A stretch of DNA of 7,850 nucleotides from NCBI GenBank assembly GCA_002730675.1, contig PCAV01000128.1, positions 1-7,850 of the forward strand, written 5' to 3'. Positions within the stretch are counted from its first letter, which is position 1, and each line of letters opens with the position of its first letter. Positions 1 through 6,483 of the stretch are shown here, piece by piece. A program made the translations under genes and the position numbers. Below the pieces are notes generated by a model. That model saw only the letters and a program-made list of their open reading frames with translations. It searched no databases and was not told the origin of the DNA. Source of the stretch: Rhodospirillaceae bacterium (GTDB lineage: Bacteria; Pseudomonadota; Alphaproteobacteria; Thalassobaculales; Thalassobaculaceae).

Positions 1-564
1 GCTGTCAATGCTAATCAGGACAATCCCACACCAGCAGACCTAAATGAAAAAAATGATGATGGTGAGGGCGATACATCGAAGGAAACTAGTCTAGCTCCAG
101 TGGATGAAGGGCTTTCGGATAGTGATAAAACGGAGTACAGACAGATTGCAGAGCGCAGAGTGCGATTAGCTTTGGTTCTGCAAGAAGTTGGCAGGCTGAA
201 TAATATTGAAGTTTCTGATGAGGAGGTTCAGCGAGCTCTTTTTCAAGAGGTGTCCCGTTATCCTGGACAAGAAAAACAAATCATGGAGTTGTATCAAAAA
301 AACCCTCAGGCCATGGCGAGCATTCGTGCGCCTTTATATGAAGATAAAATTGTAGATTTTATCACAGAAATGGCTGAAGTTTCCGAAAAAAAGGTAACTC
401 GTGAGGCGCTCTTAGCAGAACCGTCTAGCGAAACGCCCGGAAAGCCAAAAAAATCAAAATCAAAAAAGGCAACTGCCAAAAAGGCGCCTGCTAAAAAGAC
501 TGCCGCAAAAAAAACATCGGCCAAGTCAGCACCAAAAAAAGGTAAAAATAATCAAAAATCATAG
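1..564 (+). CDS. tig: Trigger factor, C-terminal part (gene cut by the window start)
   Basis: Trigger factor is the ribosome-associated chaperone that receives nascent chains at the exit tunnel. Frame 1 is open from the first base and ends at TAA 562-564, leaving the last 187 residues. The ribosome-binding and PPIase domains lie upstream of the window. An acidic, low-complexity stretch (about residues 13-35 of the fragment) precedes the substrate-binding C-terminal domain, recognised by YRQIAERRVRLALVLQEVG and the following helix with RYPGQEKQIMELYQKNP, wording typical of alphaproteobacterial Tig. The last 40 residues form a basic tail with 17 lysines in AAKK-like repeats. The GTG at 100 is an internal valine codon, not a start, because homology runs upstream of it. 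The gene sits 73 nt ahead of clpP on the same strand, the usual tig-clpP-clpX-lon order. The family call is firm; the tail's role is unknown to me. Confidence 0.9.
   Translation, partial: AVNANQDNPTPADLNEKNDDGEGDTSKETSLAPVDEGLSDSDKTEYRQIAERRVRLALVLQEVGRLNNIEVSDEEVQRALFQEVSRYPGQEKQIMELYQKNPQAMASIRAPLYEDKIVDFITEMAEVSEKKVTREALLAEPSSETPGKPKKSKSKKATAKKAPAKKTAAKKTSAKSAPKKGKNNQKS
442..561 (+). other. Lysine/alanine-rich histone-H1-like tail of trigger factor
   Basis: These 40 codons encode a disordered, strongly basic segment: 17 Lys, the rest mainly Ala, Ser, Thr and Pro, with no acidic residue. The repeated unit is close to KKxAA/KKTxA with a period of about five residues. The DNA is correspondingly A-rich, with runs of seven and eight A. 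Such tails occur on several alphaproteobacterial Tig proteins; binding to rRNA or nucleic acid is an inference. Confidence 0.75.
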
Positions 565-637
565 ATCTAAGTTTTAAACAACTGTTGGTTTTACAAGATT
601 ATAAGAAGAGCGTAATACAATTCTAAGGGAGATTTAA

Positions 638-1237
638 ATGAGTAGCTTGATTCCCATGGTGGTGGAGCAAACCAGCAGAGGTGAAAGAGCTTTCGATATA
701 TATTCGCGCCTGCTTAAAGAGCGCATCATTTTTGTTGTCGGTCCGATAGACGATGCCGTTGCAAGTGTTGTCTGTGCTCAGTTGCTATTTCTTGAAGCCG
801 ATAATCCGACGAAAGATATATCGATGTACATAAACTCGCCAGGAGGTATAGTCACTTCTGGACTGGCTATGTACGATACAATGGAATACATACGTCCTGA
901 AATTTCGACTGTTTGTATAGGGCAAGCGGCCTCTATGGGATCTTTATTGCTTACTGCTGGGGCGAAGGGGAAGCGTTATAGTTTGCCAAACTCAAAAATA
1001 ATGATTCACCAGCCCTCCGGTGGTTTTCAGGGCCAAGCCACTGACATTGAAATTCATGCAAAAGAAATATTGTCGACACGCTCACGGCTTAATGAAATAT
1101 ATGTTAAACATACTGGGCAAAAATTAGACAAAATAGAAAAAGCGATGGAACGCGATAACTTTATGACCCCTGATGAGGCGTTGTCATTTGGCTTGATTGA
1201 CGAGGTTGTTGAAAAGAGACCGGCAGATCAAGAATAG
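638..1237 (+). CDS. clpP: ATP-dependent Clp protease proteolytic subunit ClpP
   Basis: ClpP is the serine peptidase of the ClpXP/ClpAP complexes. It forms a double heptameric barrel in the cytosol and cleaves polypeptides threaded in by the AAA+ partner. The 199-residue product has the usual family length. The catalytic triad is Ser99 (GQAASMGS), His124 (IMIHQPSGG) and Asp173 (ERDNFM). The N-terminal [20 protein letters not shown] is the typical axial-loop region, and the oxyanion-strand motif INSPGG is at 65-70. The ATG at 638 follows a good Shine-Dalgarno (AAGGGAG, about 625-631). The gene lies between tig and clpX, as in most proteobacteria. No truncation or missing residue is seen. Confidence 0.98.
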   Translation: MSSLIPMVVEQTSRGERAFDIYSRLLKERIIFVVGPIDDAVASVVCAQLLFLEADNPTKDISMYINSPGGIVTSGLAMYDTMEYIRPEISTVCIGQAASMGSLLLTAGAKGKRYSLPNSKIMIHQPSGGFQGQATDIEIHAKEILSTRSRLNEIYVKHTGQKLDKIEKAMERDNFMTPDEALSFGLIDEVVEKRPADQE

Positions 1238-1352
1238 ATGCAATTTTTTAAAATACGGTGTTGGCGCTTCTTGTGAAAATTTGCCAAAAGTATTTATTTA
1301 TCATTGTTAAACGTCAGTGGCTGGGACATACTTAGACGAAGATGATTATTTT

Positions 1353-1360
1353 GGACGGGA
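1353..1360 (+). promoter_or_regulatory. Ribosome binding site that decides the clpX start
   Basis: GGACGGGA lies 4 nt (from its last base) ahead of ATG 1365. The alternative in-frame GTG at 1317 is preceded by TTAAACGTCA, with no purine-rich box, so initiation at 1365 is favoured. Confidence 0.55.
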
Positions 1361-1364
1361 CGAA

Positions 1365-2645
1365 ATGACCAAGGCAACAGGTGGCGGATCCAACGGGGCA
1401 GATACCAAAAATACCCTCTACTGCTCGTTTTGCGGGAAAAGTCAACACGAGGTTCGTAAACTGATAGCTGGACCAACCGTATTTATTTGCGATGAATGTG
1501 TAGAGCTTTGCATGGACATTATCCGTGAGGAGAACAAGTCAACTTTTGTAAAAGATGGAGATGGGGTCCCTACACCCCAGGCTATCTGCGATGTTTTAAA
1601 TGATTATGTAATCGGACAGTCTCAAGCAAAAAGAATTCTTTCGGTTGCAGTCCACAACCACTACAAGCGCCTTTCACACGACCAGAAACACGGTGAAGTG
1701 GAACTTGCAAAGTCGAACATATTGTTAATTGGTCCAACCGGTTGTGGTAAAACGCTGCTAGCACAGACGCTTGCAAGGATTATAGATGTACCATTTACAA
1801 TGGCCGACGCGACAACACTTACTGAAGCGGGATATGTTGGAGAGGACGTTGAAAATATTATCCTCAAGCTTTTGCAAGCTGCTGACTACAATGTTGAGAG
1901 GGCTCAACGCGGGATCGTTTACATAGATGAGGTAGACAAAATAAGCAGAAAAGCGGATAACCCATCAATTACGCGAGATGTATCTGGTGAGGGTGTGCAA
2001 CAAGCGCTCCTGAAAATTATGGAGGGAACCATAGCGAGTGTTCCACCTCAGGGTGGAAGAAAGCACCCACAGCAAGAGTTTTTGCAGGTGGATACAACGA
2101 ATATTTTGTTCATTTGTGGAGGGGCGTTCTCGGGATTGGATCAAATAATCACCAATAGAAGTAAAGGTTCGTCAATTGGCTTTAACGCCGAGGTTAGTTC
2201 TCCTGATGACCGCCGAACCGGTGATGTGTTAAGAGAGGTTGAGCCGGAAGATTTGTTGAAATTCGGCTTGATTCCAGAGTTTGTGGGGCGACTGCCGGTG
2301 CTTGCAACACTTGAAGATTTAGATGAGGAGGCTTTGGTAGATATATTAACTAAACCTAAAAATGCCCTCACAAAACAGTATCAAAGACTTTTCGAGATGG
2401 AAAAGGTAAGGTTGGAGTTTCGTGACGAGGCTCTAAAAAGTATAGCCGTTAAAGCTATCGAGAGGAAAACAGGAGCGAGGGGGTTAAGATCAATATTGGA
2501 AACAATTCTTCTCGATTCCATGTTTGAGCTTCCGGAAATGAACGATGTGGAAGAAATAATCATCAACTCAGACGTCGTTGAAAATGGCAACAAACCAATC
2601 TCTGTCCATTCAGAACGTAGAGAAGACATAGAAACTAGCGCCTAA
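1365..2645 (+). CDS. clpX: ATP-dependent Clp protease ATP-binding subunit ClpX
   Basis: ClpX is the hexameric AAA+ unfoldase that recognises tagged substrates and feeds ClpP. With the ATG at 1365 the product has 426 residues. Its zinc-binding domain has Cys20, Cys23, Cys42 and Cys45. The AAA+ module has Walker A GPTGCGKT (123-130), pore loop GYVG (156-159), Walker [10 protein letters not shown] (184-192), an RKH loop (232-234), the ClpP-docking IGF loop (271-273) and sensor 2 GARGLR (370-375). The frame is open upstream to a GTG at 1317, but I chose ATG 1365 because MTKATGGG is the typical alphaproteobacterial ClpX start, a purine-rich GGACGGGA sits just ahead, and the GTG has no Shine-Dalgarno. 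The 127-nt gap after clpP could hold its own promoter, though none is convincing by eye. Confidence 0.97.
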   Translation: MTKATGGGSNGADTKNTLYCSFCGKSQHEVRKLIAGPTVFICDECVELCMDIIREENKSTFVKDGDGVPTPQAICDVLNDYVIGQSQAKRILSVAVHNHYKRLSHDQKHGEVELAKSNILLIGPTGCGKTLLAQTLARIIDVPFTMADATTLTEAGYVGEDVENIILKLLQAADYNVERAQRGIVYIDEVDKISRKADNPSITRDVSGEGVQQALLKIMEGTIASVPPQGGRKHPQQEFLQVDTTNILFICGGAFSGLDQIITNRSKGSSIGFNAEVSSPDDRRTGDVLREVEPEDLLKFGLIPEFVGRLPVLATLEDLDEEALVDILTKPKNALTKQYQRLFEMEKVRLEFRDEALKSIAVKAIERKTGARGLRSILETILLDSMFELPEMNDVEEIIINSDVVENGNKPISVHSERREDIETSA

Positions 2646-2773
2646 CATCTTTTGTCCTAAAAGATTTTGCATCCAGCGTCTTGATTTTTTGTAAGTTCGA
2701 CGCCAACTATTGGTGAGGCGTTGGTCACATATTACATCATAGCAACGGCGATCAGCAGTGAGGTGCAAAGATT

Positions 2774-5173
2774 ATGACTACTACAGATGCGAAATACCCG
2801 GTCCTTCCTCTGAGAGATATTGTGGTTTTTCCACATATGATAGTTCCTCTTTTTGTTGGACGGGAAAAATCAATCAAAGCACTAGAAGACGTTATGAACG
2901 ATGACAAACAGATTCTTTTGACAACACAAAAAGACGCTGCGAATGATGATCCAGGTAAGGAAGACGTGTACCAGATAGGTACTATTGGGACAGTGCTGCA
3001 ACTTCTCAAATTGCCTGATGGAACAGTAAAGGTTTTGGTGGAAGGCGCTTTCAGAGCCAAAATCTCTAACTTCACCGACAATGAGATGTTTTTTGAAGCA
3101 CATGCAGAAAGGATTGAAGAAACTGACGGTGATCAGAAAGAGCAAACGGCGCTTGGTAGAGCGGTAGTGGCGCAGTTTGAGCAGTATATAAAGCTGAACA
3201 AAAAAATTCCTCCGGAAGTCCTCACCTCTGTTAAGCAGATAGAGGATCCAGCTAAGCTGGCTGACACAATAGCCTCCCACTTGGCGGTAAAAATATCTGA
3301 AAAACAGGAGCTGTTGGAGTTGGACAGTATACTGGAAAGGCTGGAAAAAGTTTATGCCCATATGGAAGGGGAAATTGGGGTTCTTCAGGTAGAAAAAAGG
3401 ATCCGAAATCGCGTAAAAAGGCAGATGGAGAAGACGCAACGAGAGTATTATCTAAATGAACAGATGAAGGCCATCCAAAAAGAGTTGGGCGAGAGCGAAG
3501 ACGGAAATGACGAACTCAATGACATTGCCGAACGAATAAAGAAGGTGCGGCTCTCGAAAGAGGCTCGCGAAAAGGCAACGGCAGAGCTGAAAAAGTTAAA
3601 AAATATGAGCCAGATGTCGGCAGAAGCTACAGTTGTGAGAAACTACTTGGACTGGTTATTAGGTATTCCTTGGAAAAAGAAGTCAAAGGTTAAGAAAGAT
3701 TTATCTCTAGCGCAACAGATTTTAGATAGAGACCACCATGGTTTGGAAAAAGTCAAGGAGAGGATAGTAGAGTACTTAGCAGTTCAACAAAGAACCGGAA
3801 AGGTGAAGGGGCCAATTCTCTGCTTGGTGGGTCCGCCTGGCGTAGGCAAAACATCGCTAGGAAAGTCAATCGCAGATTCGACGGGTCGGAACTTCGTTAG
3901 GATGTCTCTCGGGGGGGTGCGAGATGAAGCCGAAATTAGAGGCCATAGGCGCACGTATATAGGGTCTCTACCTGGCAAAATCATACACAGTATGAAGAAA
4001 GCAAAGACGTCGAATCCTCTATTTCTTCTAGACGAAATAGATAAATTAGGTAACGACTACAGGGGAGATCCATCATCGGCACTCTTGGAAGTTCTAGATC
4101 CAGAGCAAAATAACACGTTTCAGGACCATTATTTAGAAGTAGACTATGATCTGTCAGATGTAATGTTCGTCACAACTGCAAATACCCTAAGAATGCCTCA
4201 ACCATTGCTAGACAGGATGGAAATAATAAGGCTATCTGGATACACCGAAGACGAAAAAGTCGAAATTGCAAACAAACATCTTATTAGGAAGCAACAAGAA
4301 CAGCATGGCCTGAAAGAAGGCGAGTGGGAGGTCGCCGAGTCTGGATTACGGGATCTTATCCGTTATTATACTAGGGAAGCCGGTGTAAGAAACTTAGAAC
4401 GGGAAATAGCTAACCTCGCAAGAAAGGCAGTTAAAAAAATTCTTACCGAGGATACTGAAAAAATAGTTGTGACTGCTCAAAATCTAGAGGAATACTCTGG
4501 TGTGAGAAAATATAGATTTGGTGAAGTAGAAGAAAACGACTTAGTCGGAGTAACCACTGGGCTAGCTTGGACTGAAGTGGGGGGAGAAATTCTTTCGATA
4601 GAGTCGGTAACTGTTCCTGGTAAAGGAAAGGTAACATCCACGGGCAAGCTAGGCGACGTTATGCGTGAGTCTGTACAGGCGGCCGAAAGCTTTGTTAAGT
4701 CGCGGGCATCGTCATTTGGTATCGTGCCAAAGAGTCTTGAAAATAAGGATATTCATGTTCACGTGCCAGAAGGTGCGACACCTAAGGATGGCCCTAGTGC
4801 TGGGGTTGCCATGGTTACCTCCATTGTCTCCGTGTTAACTGAGATACCGGTGAAGAGAAGTGTTGCCATGACCGGTGAAATTACACTGAGGGGACGTGTT
4901 TTGCCTATCGGAGGTTTAAAGGAAAAACTTTTGGCCGCACTTCGCGCTGGGATCAAAACAGTACTTATACCGAAGGATAATGAGAAAGATTTGGCTGATA
5001 TACCCGATAATGTGAAAAGTGGCTTAAATATAATACCTGTAAGCGTTGTAGATGAAGTAATTTCAAACGCTTTAACTTCTGAGCCTCTGCCCGTGGAAAT
5101 TGAAGAGGGTGAACAAGATCAGGCGCTCACAAAAAAGGAAGACGAACCTCGGGGCGAGATAGTTAAACACTAA
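2774..5173 (+). CDS. lon: ATP-dependent protease Lon (LonA type)
   Basis: Lon is a cytosolic hexameric AAA+ protease that degrades misfolded and short-lived regulatory proteins, with ATPase and Ser-Lys peptidase on one chain. The 799 residues match the LonA length. The N-terminal substrate-binding domain starts at about residue 8 (YPVLPLRDIVVFP), followed by coiled coil (about 190-285, with REYYLNEQMKAIQKELGE). The AAA+ domain has Walker A GPPGVGKT (353-360) and Walker B LFLLDEIDK (416-424). The peptidase domain (about 590-770) has catalytic Ser675 in PKDGPSAGVAM and Lys718 in GGLKEK, spaced 43 residues as in E. coli Lon. An acidic/charged tail of about 25 residues ends it. ATG 2774 has GAGGTG at 2760-2765. 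The gene follows clpX by 128 nt. Heat-shock control is usual for lon, but I find no clear RpoH site. Confidence 0.98.
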   Translation: MTTTDAKYPVLPLRDIVVFPHMIVPLFVGREKSIKALEDVMNDDKQILLTTQKDAANDDPGKEDVYQIGTIGTVLQLLKLPDGTVKVLVEGAFRAKISNFTDNEMFFEAHAERIEETDGDQKEQTALGRAVVAQFEQYIKLNKKIPPEVLTSVKQIEDPAKLADTIASHLAVKISEKQELLELDSILERLEKVYAHMEGEIGVLQVEKRIRNRVKRQMEKTQREYYLNEQMKAIQKELGESEDGNDELNDIAERIKKVRLSKEAREKATAELKKLKNMSQMSAEATVVRNYLDWLLGIPWKKKSKVKKDLSLAQQILDRDHHGLEKVKERIVEYLAVQQRTGKVKGPILCLVGPPGVGKTSLGKSIADSTGRNFVRMSLGGVRDEAEIRGHRRTYIGSLPGKIIHSMKKAKTSNPLFLLDEIDKLGNDYRGDPSSALLEVLDPEQNNTFQDHYLEVDYDLSDVMFVTTANTLRMPQPLLDRMEIIRLSGYTEDEKVEIANKHLIRKQQEQHGLKEGEWEVAESGLRDLIRYYTREAGVRNLEREIANLARKAVKKILTEDTEKIVVTAQNLEEYSGVRKYRFGEVEENDLVGVTTGLAWTEVGGEILSIESVTVPGKGKVTSTGKLGDVMRESVQAAESFVKSRASSFGIVPKSLENKDIHVHVPEGATPKDGPSAGVAMVTSIVSVLTEIPVKRSVAMTGEITLRGRVLPIGGLKEKLLAALRAGIKTVLIPKDNEKDLADIPDNVKSGLNIIPVSVVDEVISNALTSEPLPVEIEEGEQDQALTKKEDEPRGEIVKH

Positions 5174-5268
5174 AAACTGCACGGCTGAGTAAAACAGTAG
5201 CACGATACCTTTTTTTCTTTTTTTTTAAGTTTTTGGCCTAGAATCACGCCATTTTTTCTTAACTTAGA
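5174..5268 (+). other. lon-hupB gap with a long T-tract (possible lon transcript end)
   Basis: Positions 5210-5226 carry 16 T in 17 bases. Upstream there is only a weak 4-bp stem (ACTG 5176-5179 with CAGT 5195-5198), so this is not a textbook intrinsic terminator. A second weak stem, TGGC (5234-5237) with GCCA (5248-5251), is followed by six T. Either could end the lon transcript, or the tract may instead bend DNA upstream of the hupB promoter. Confidence 0.3.
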
Positions 5269-5297
5269 TTGACGAGGATGTTGTGGGGAATTAAACT
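5269..5297 (+). promoter_or_regulatory. Candidate sigma-70-type promoter for hupB and the tRNAs
   Basis: TTGACG (5269-5274; five of six to TTGACA) and TAAACT (5292-5297; four of six to TATAAT) are separated by exactly 17 nt. Transcription would begin near 5304, ahead of both possible hupB ribosome binding sites. Because tRNA-Val follows hupB by 7 nt, the same promoter probably supplies that tRNA too. Confidence 0.45.
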
Positions 5298-5360
5298 GAA
5301 GGTATTCGTTTAGGAGTCAGCACAATGCTGTCGCGACCTAAATATTCTTTTTTAACTGGG

Positions 5361-5366
5361 AAGGGA
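5361..5366 (+). promoter_or_regulatory. Ribosome binding site for the 90-residue HU start
   Basis: AAGGGA is 6 nt ahead of GTG 5373. It competes with TAGGAG (5311-5316), which is 8 nt ahead of the in-frame ATG 5325. Both sites are near-ideal in sequence and spacing. Confidence 0.55.
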
Positions 5367-5372
5367 CGTAGC

Positions 5373-5645
5373 GTGAATAAAAATGATCTAATCTCAAAAG
5401 TTGCCGATACCTCGGGGCTTTCAAAAACGGACTCAAGCAACGCGGTTGATGCTGTAATTGAATCCATTATTGGCGCTATGAAATCAGGCGACGACGTGCG
5501 TCTGGTTGGATTTGGAACCTTCAGTGTTGCGGACAGAAAGGCTAGCGAAGGAAGAAACCCTCGCACAGGAGAAAAAATTAGTATTCCAGCATCAAGGCAG
5601 CCAAAATTCAAAGCTGGTAAGGGTCTTAAGGACGCTTTAAATTAA
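5373..5645 (+). CDS. hupB: DNA-binding protein HU
   Basis: HU is the small dimeric nucleoid protein that binds and bends DNA without strong sequence specificity. From GTG 5373 the product is 90 residues, the standard HU length, beginning (M/V)NKNDLISKVAD. The conserved DNA-arm region is present: GFGTFSVADRKASEGRNPRTGEKI split around the RNP motif, then PASRQPKFKAGKGLKDALN. GTG 5373 has AAGGGA 6 nt upstream. An in-frame ATG at 5325 with its own TAGGAG box would add 16 residues (MLSRPKYSFLTGKGRS), not seen on normal HU proteins, so I prefer the GTG but cannot exclude the longer form. It sits downstream of lon, as in many proteobacteria. The symbol follows the locus; hup is equally usable where there is one HU gene. 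Confidence 0.93.
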   Translation: MNKNDLISKVADTSGLSKTDSSNAVDAVIESIIGAMKSGDDVRLVGFGTFSVADRKASEGRNPRTGEKISIPASRQPKFKAGKGLKDALN

Positions 5646-5652
5646 AGGTATT

Positions 5653-5728
5653 GGGCGCTTAGCTCAGCTGGGAGAGCATCTCGTTTACACCGAGAGGGTC
5701 GGCGGTTCGATCCCGTCAGCGCCCACCA
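5653..5728 (+). tRNA. tRNA-Val (anticodon UAC)
   Basis: This is a complete cloverleaf of 76 nt with encoded CCA. Acceptor GGGCGCT (5653-5659) pairs with AGCGCCC (5718-5724), the discriminator is A and CCA is 5726-5728. The D-arm is AGCTCAGCTGGGAGAGC. Anticodon stem TCTCG/CGAGA encloses loop TTTACAC with anticodon TAC at 5686-5688, reading GUA and wobbling to other valine codons. The T-loop is GGTTCGATCC. It starts only 7 nt after the hupB stop codon, so it is probably released from a hupB-tRNA transcript by RNase P cleavage. Confidence 0.97.
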
Positions 5729-5755
5729 GAATTATTTTTAAAGTTGTGGTTACTA

Positions 5756-5796
5756 GAGTTAACTGTTTAATGTGAAGACACACAGCACTTTAACTC
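5756..5796 (+). repeat. Inverted repeat between the two tRNAs
   Basis: GAGTTAA (5756-5762) is complementary to TTAACTC (5790-5796) across a 27-nt loop that itself holds TGTG (5771-5774) and CACA (5779-5782). No T-run follows, so it is not a standard terminator. It might be a structured spacer that guides tRNA precursor processing. Chance occurrence is possible. Confidence 0.3.
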
Positions 5797-5809
5797 GGTA
5801 GCACTCCAT

Positions 5810-5886
<77 letters not shown>

Positions 5887-6004
5887 ATTTAGTAGAAAGT
5901 CTCGTAATTCTTTATAAAATTAAGAATAATAGACCGGGATTTAATCTTATCCATCCCATCTCATTTTTCAGCAAACTGCGTTAAGGGTACGGGCAAAAGC
6001 CGCC

Positions 6005-6196
6005 ATGAGTGAAACCGATTTTGGAGCCCTGATTCCAGTTTTCTTGCTCGTTGTTATGGTTTTAGCGGGAGAACGGTTCCGTCATACTTGGCGGTTGAGA
6101 TCAGAAAAATGGGTAGCTAAGGCTTGGATATATGGCCTCTTGGTAGTAATCACCTTTTTCTCTCTCGCGTTTTATCCATTTACCAGCAATTATTGA
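6005..6196 (+). CDS. Small two-helix membrane protein of unknown function
   Basis: I do not recognise this 63-residue protein. It has two hydrophobic segments, about residues 7-22 (GALIPVFLLVVMVLAG) and 41-58 (WIYGLLVVITFFSLAFYPF region). A short basic, tryptophan-containing loop (R24, R26, R30, R32, K35, W29, W36) lies between them. The positive-inside rule puts this loop in the cytoplasm and both ends outside. ATG 6005 has no clear Shine-Dalgarno; AAGGG at about 5983-5987 is too far upstream. No alternative ATG, GTG or TTG lies close by in frame. It begins 118 nt after tRNA-Asp and converges on nqrM, so it could ride on the hupB-tRNA transcript. A link with Na+-NQR is only suggested by position. 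It reads as a real membrane-protein sequence rather than chance, but the short length keeps confidence moderate. Confidence 0.6.
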   Translation: MSETDFGALIPVFLLVVMVLAGERFRHTWRLRSEKWVAKAWIYGLLVVITFFSLAFYPFTSNY

Positions 6197-6228
6197 TAGG
6201 TAAGAAGAGTTCACTTACCAAATTGGTA
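6179..6228. terminator. Overlapping hairpins between the convergent small ORF and nqrM
   Basis: GGTAAG (6199-6204) and CTTACC (6214-6219) form a perfect 6-bp stem with a 9-nt loop, placed just past the + strand stop codon and before the minus-strand nqrM stop. TTACC (6180-6184) upstream and TTGGTA (6223-6228) downstream can each compete for the same arms. The T-richness after the stem is modest on both strands (ATTCTGTTTT on +), so a bidirectional terminator is plausible but not proven. Confidence 0.35.
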
Positions 6229-6249
6229 TTCTGTTTTGGTTGATTATGG

Positions 6250-6453
6250 CTATAACTTTCGGCATCCTCGGACCGATTTTAACGGACTATTAGGATCGAA
6301 TTGCTTGCCGCAAAAGGTGCATTTATCATCCCCAGAAATTGCATTAAGCCCACCGCAGCTACCTTTGATTGTTTTTCCCATTAGAATTGTTCCGAGGGAC
6401 ATACCAAATAACACAATCGAAAGTATTATAAATGTAAGTATAAAAACGTCCAA
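6250..6453 (-). CDS. nqrM: Na+-NQR maturation protein NqrM (DUF539)
   Basis: NqrM is a small membrane-anchored protein needed for assembly of active Na+-translocating NADH:quinone reductase, probably by helping build its Fe centre between NqrD and NqrE. The 67-residue product fits. It has one N-terminal membrane helix (about 3-24), then the signature KTIKGSCGGLNAI with Cys33, then Cys45 and Cys48 (CTFC) and Cys64, the four-cysteine pattern of the family. Mutational work in Vibrio singled out the cysteine of the GSCGG motif as essential (from memory). The start is TTG 6453; upstream in frame there is TAA before any ATG, so a TTG start is forced unless translation starts further in. AAAGGT lies about 13 nt ahead, rather distant. 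It starts 30 nt after the apbE stop, so the two are probably one transcript. Confidence 0.85.
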   Translation of the reverse strand: MDVFILTFIILSIVLFGMSLGTILMGKTIKGSCGGLNAISGDDKCTFCGKQFDPNSPLKSVRGCRKL

Positions 6454-6483
6454 TTTCTTATGCCATTACCTTTGAAATATTGT

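Noticed and set aside
574..592. AAACAACTGTTGGTTTT as a tig terminator
   Set aside because: The arms abut with almost no loop and the T-run is short; it is a small palindrome rather than a stable terminator hairpin.
590..618. TTTACA-N17-TAATAC as a clpP promoter
   Set aside because: The -10 matches only three of six, and the implied start (about 625) would fall on the Shine-Dalgarno itself.
1317..1364. Longer ClpX from GTG 1317
   Set aside because: There is no ribosome binding site, and the extra 16 residues precede the typical MTKATGGG start, which has a purine-rich box.
2680..2710. CTTGAT...CCAACTAT as an RpoH heat-shock promoter for lon
   Set aside because: The -35 half is reasonable, but the -10 half does not match the CCCATnT/CYTATnT type well enough to report as a feature.
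2882..3439. 185-codon minus-strand reading frame inside lon
   Set aside because: It is an antisense shadow of the strongly conserved lon coding sequence; its Phe/Leu/Tyr-rich composition is what the complement of Lys/Glu-rich coiled coil gives.
5887..5940. GTCT...ATTCTT...AAGAAT...AGAC inverted repeat after tRNA-Asp as a terminator
   Set aside because: The stem is AT-rich and interrupted and no T-run follows, so it is too weak to claim.
6236..6475. 79-codon + strand reading frame
   Set aside because: It overlaps nqrM almost completely on the opposite strand. NqrM has a clear family signature, while this frame has no recognisable domain or ribosome site.
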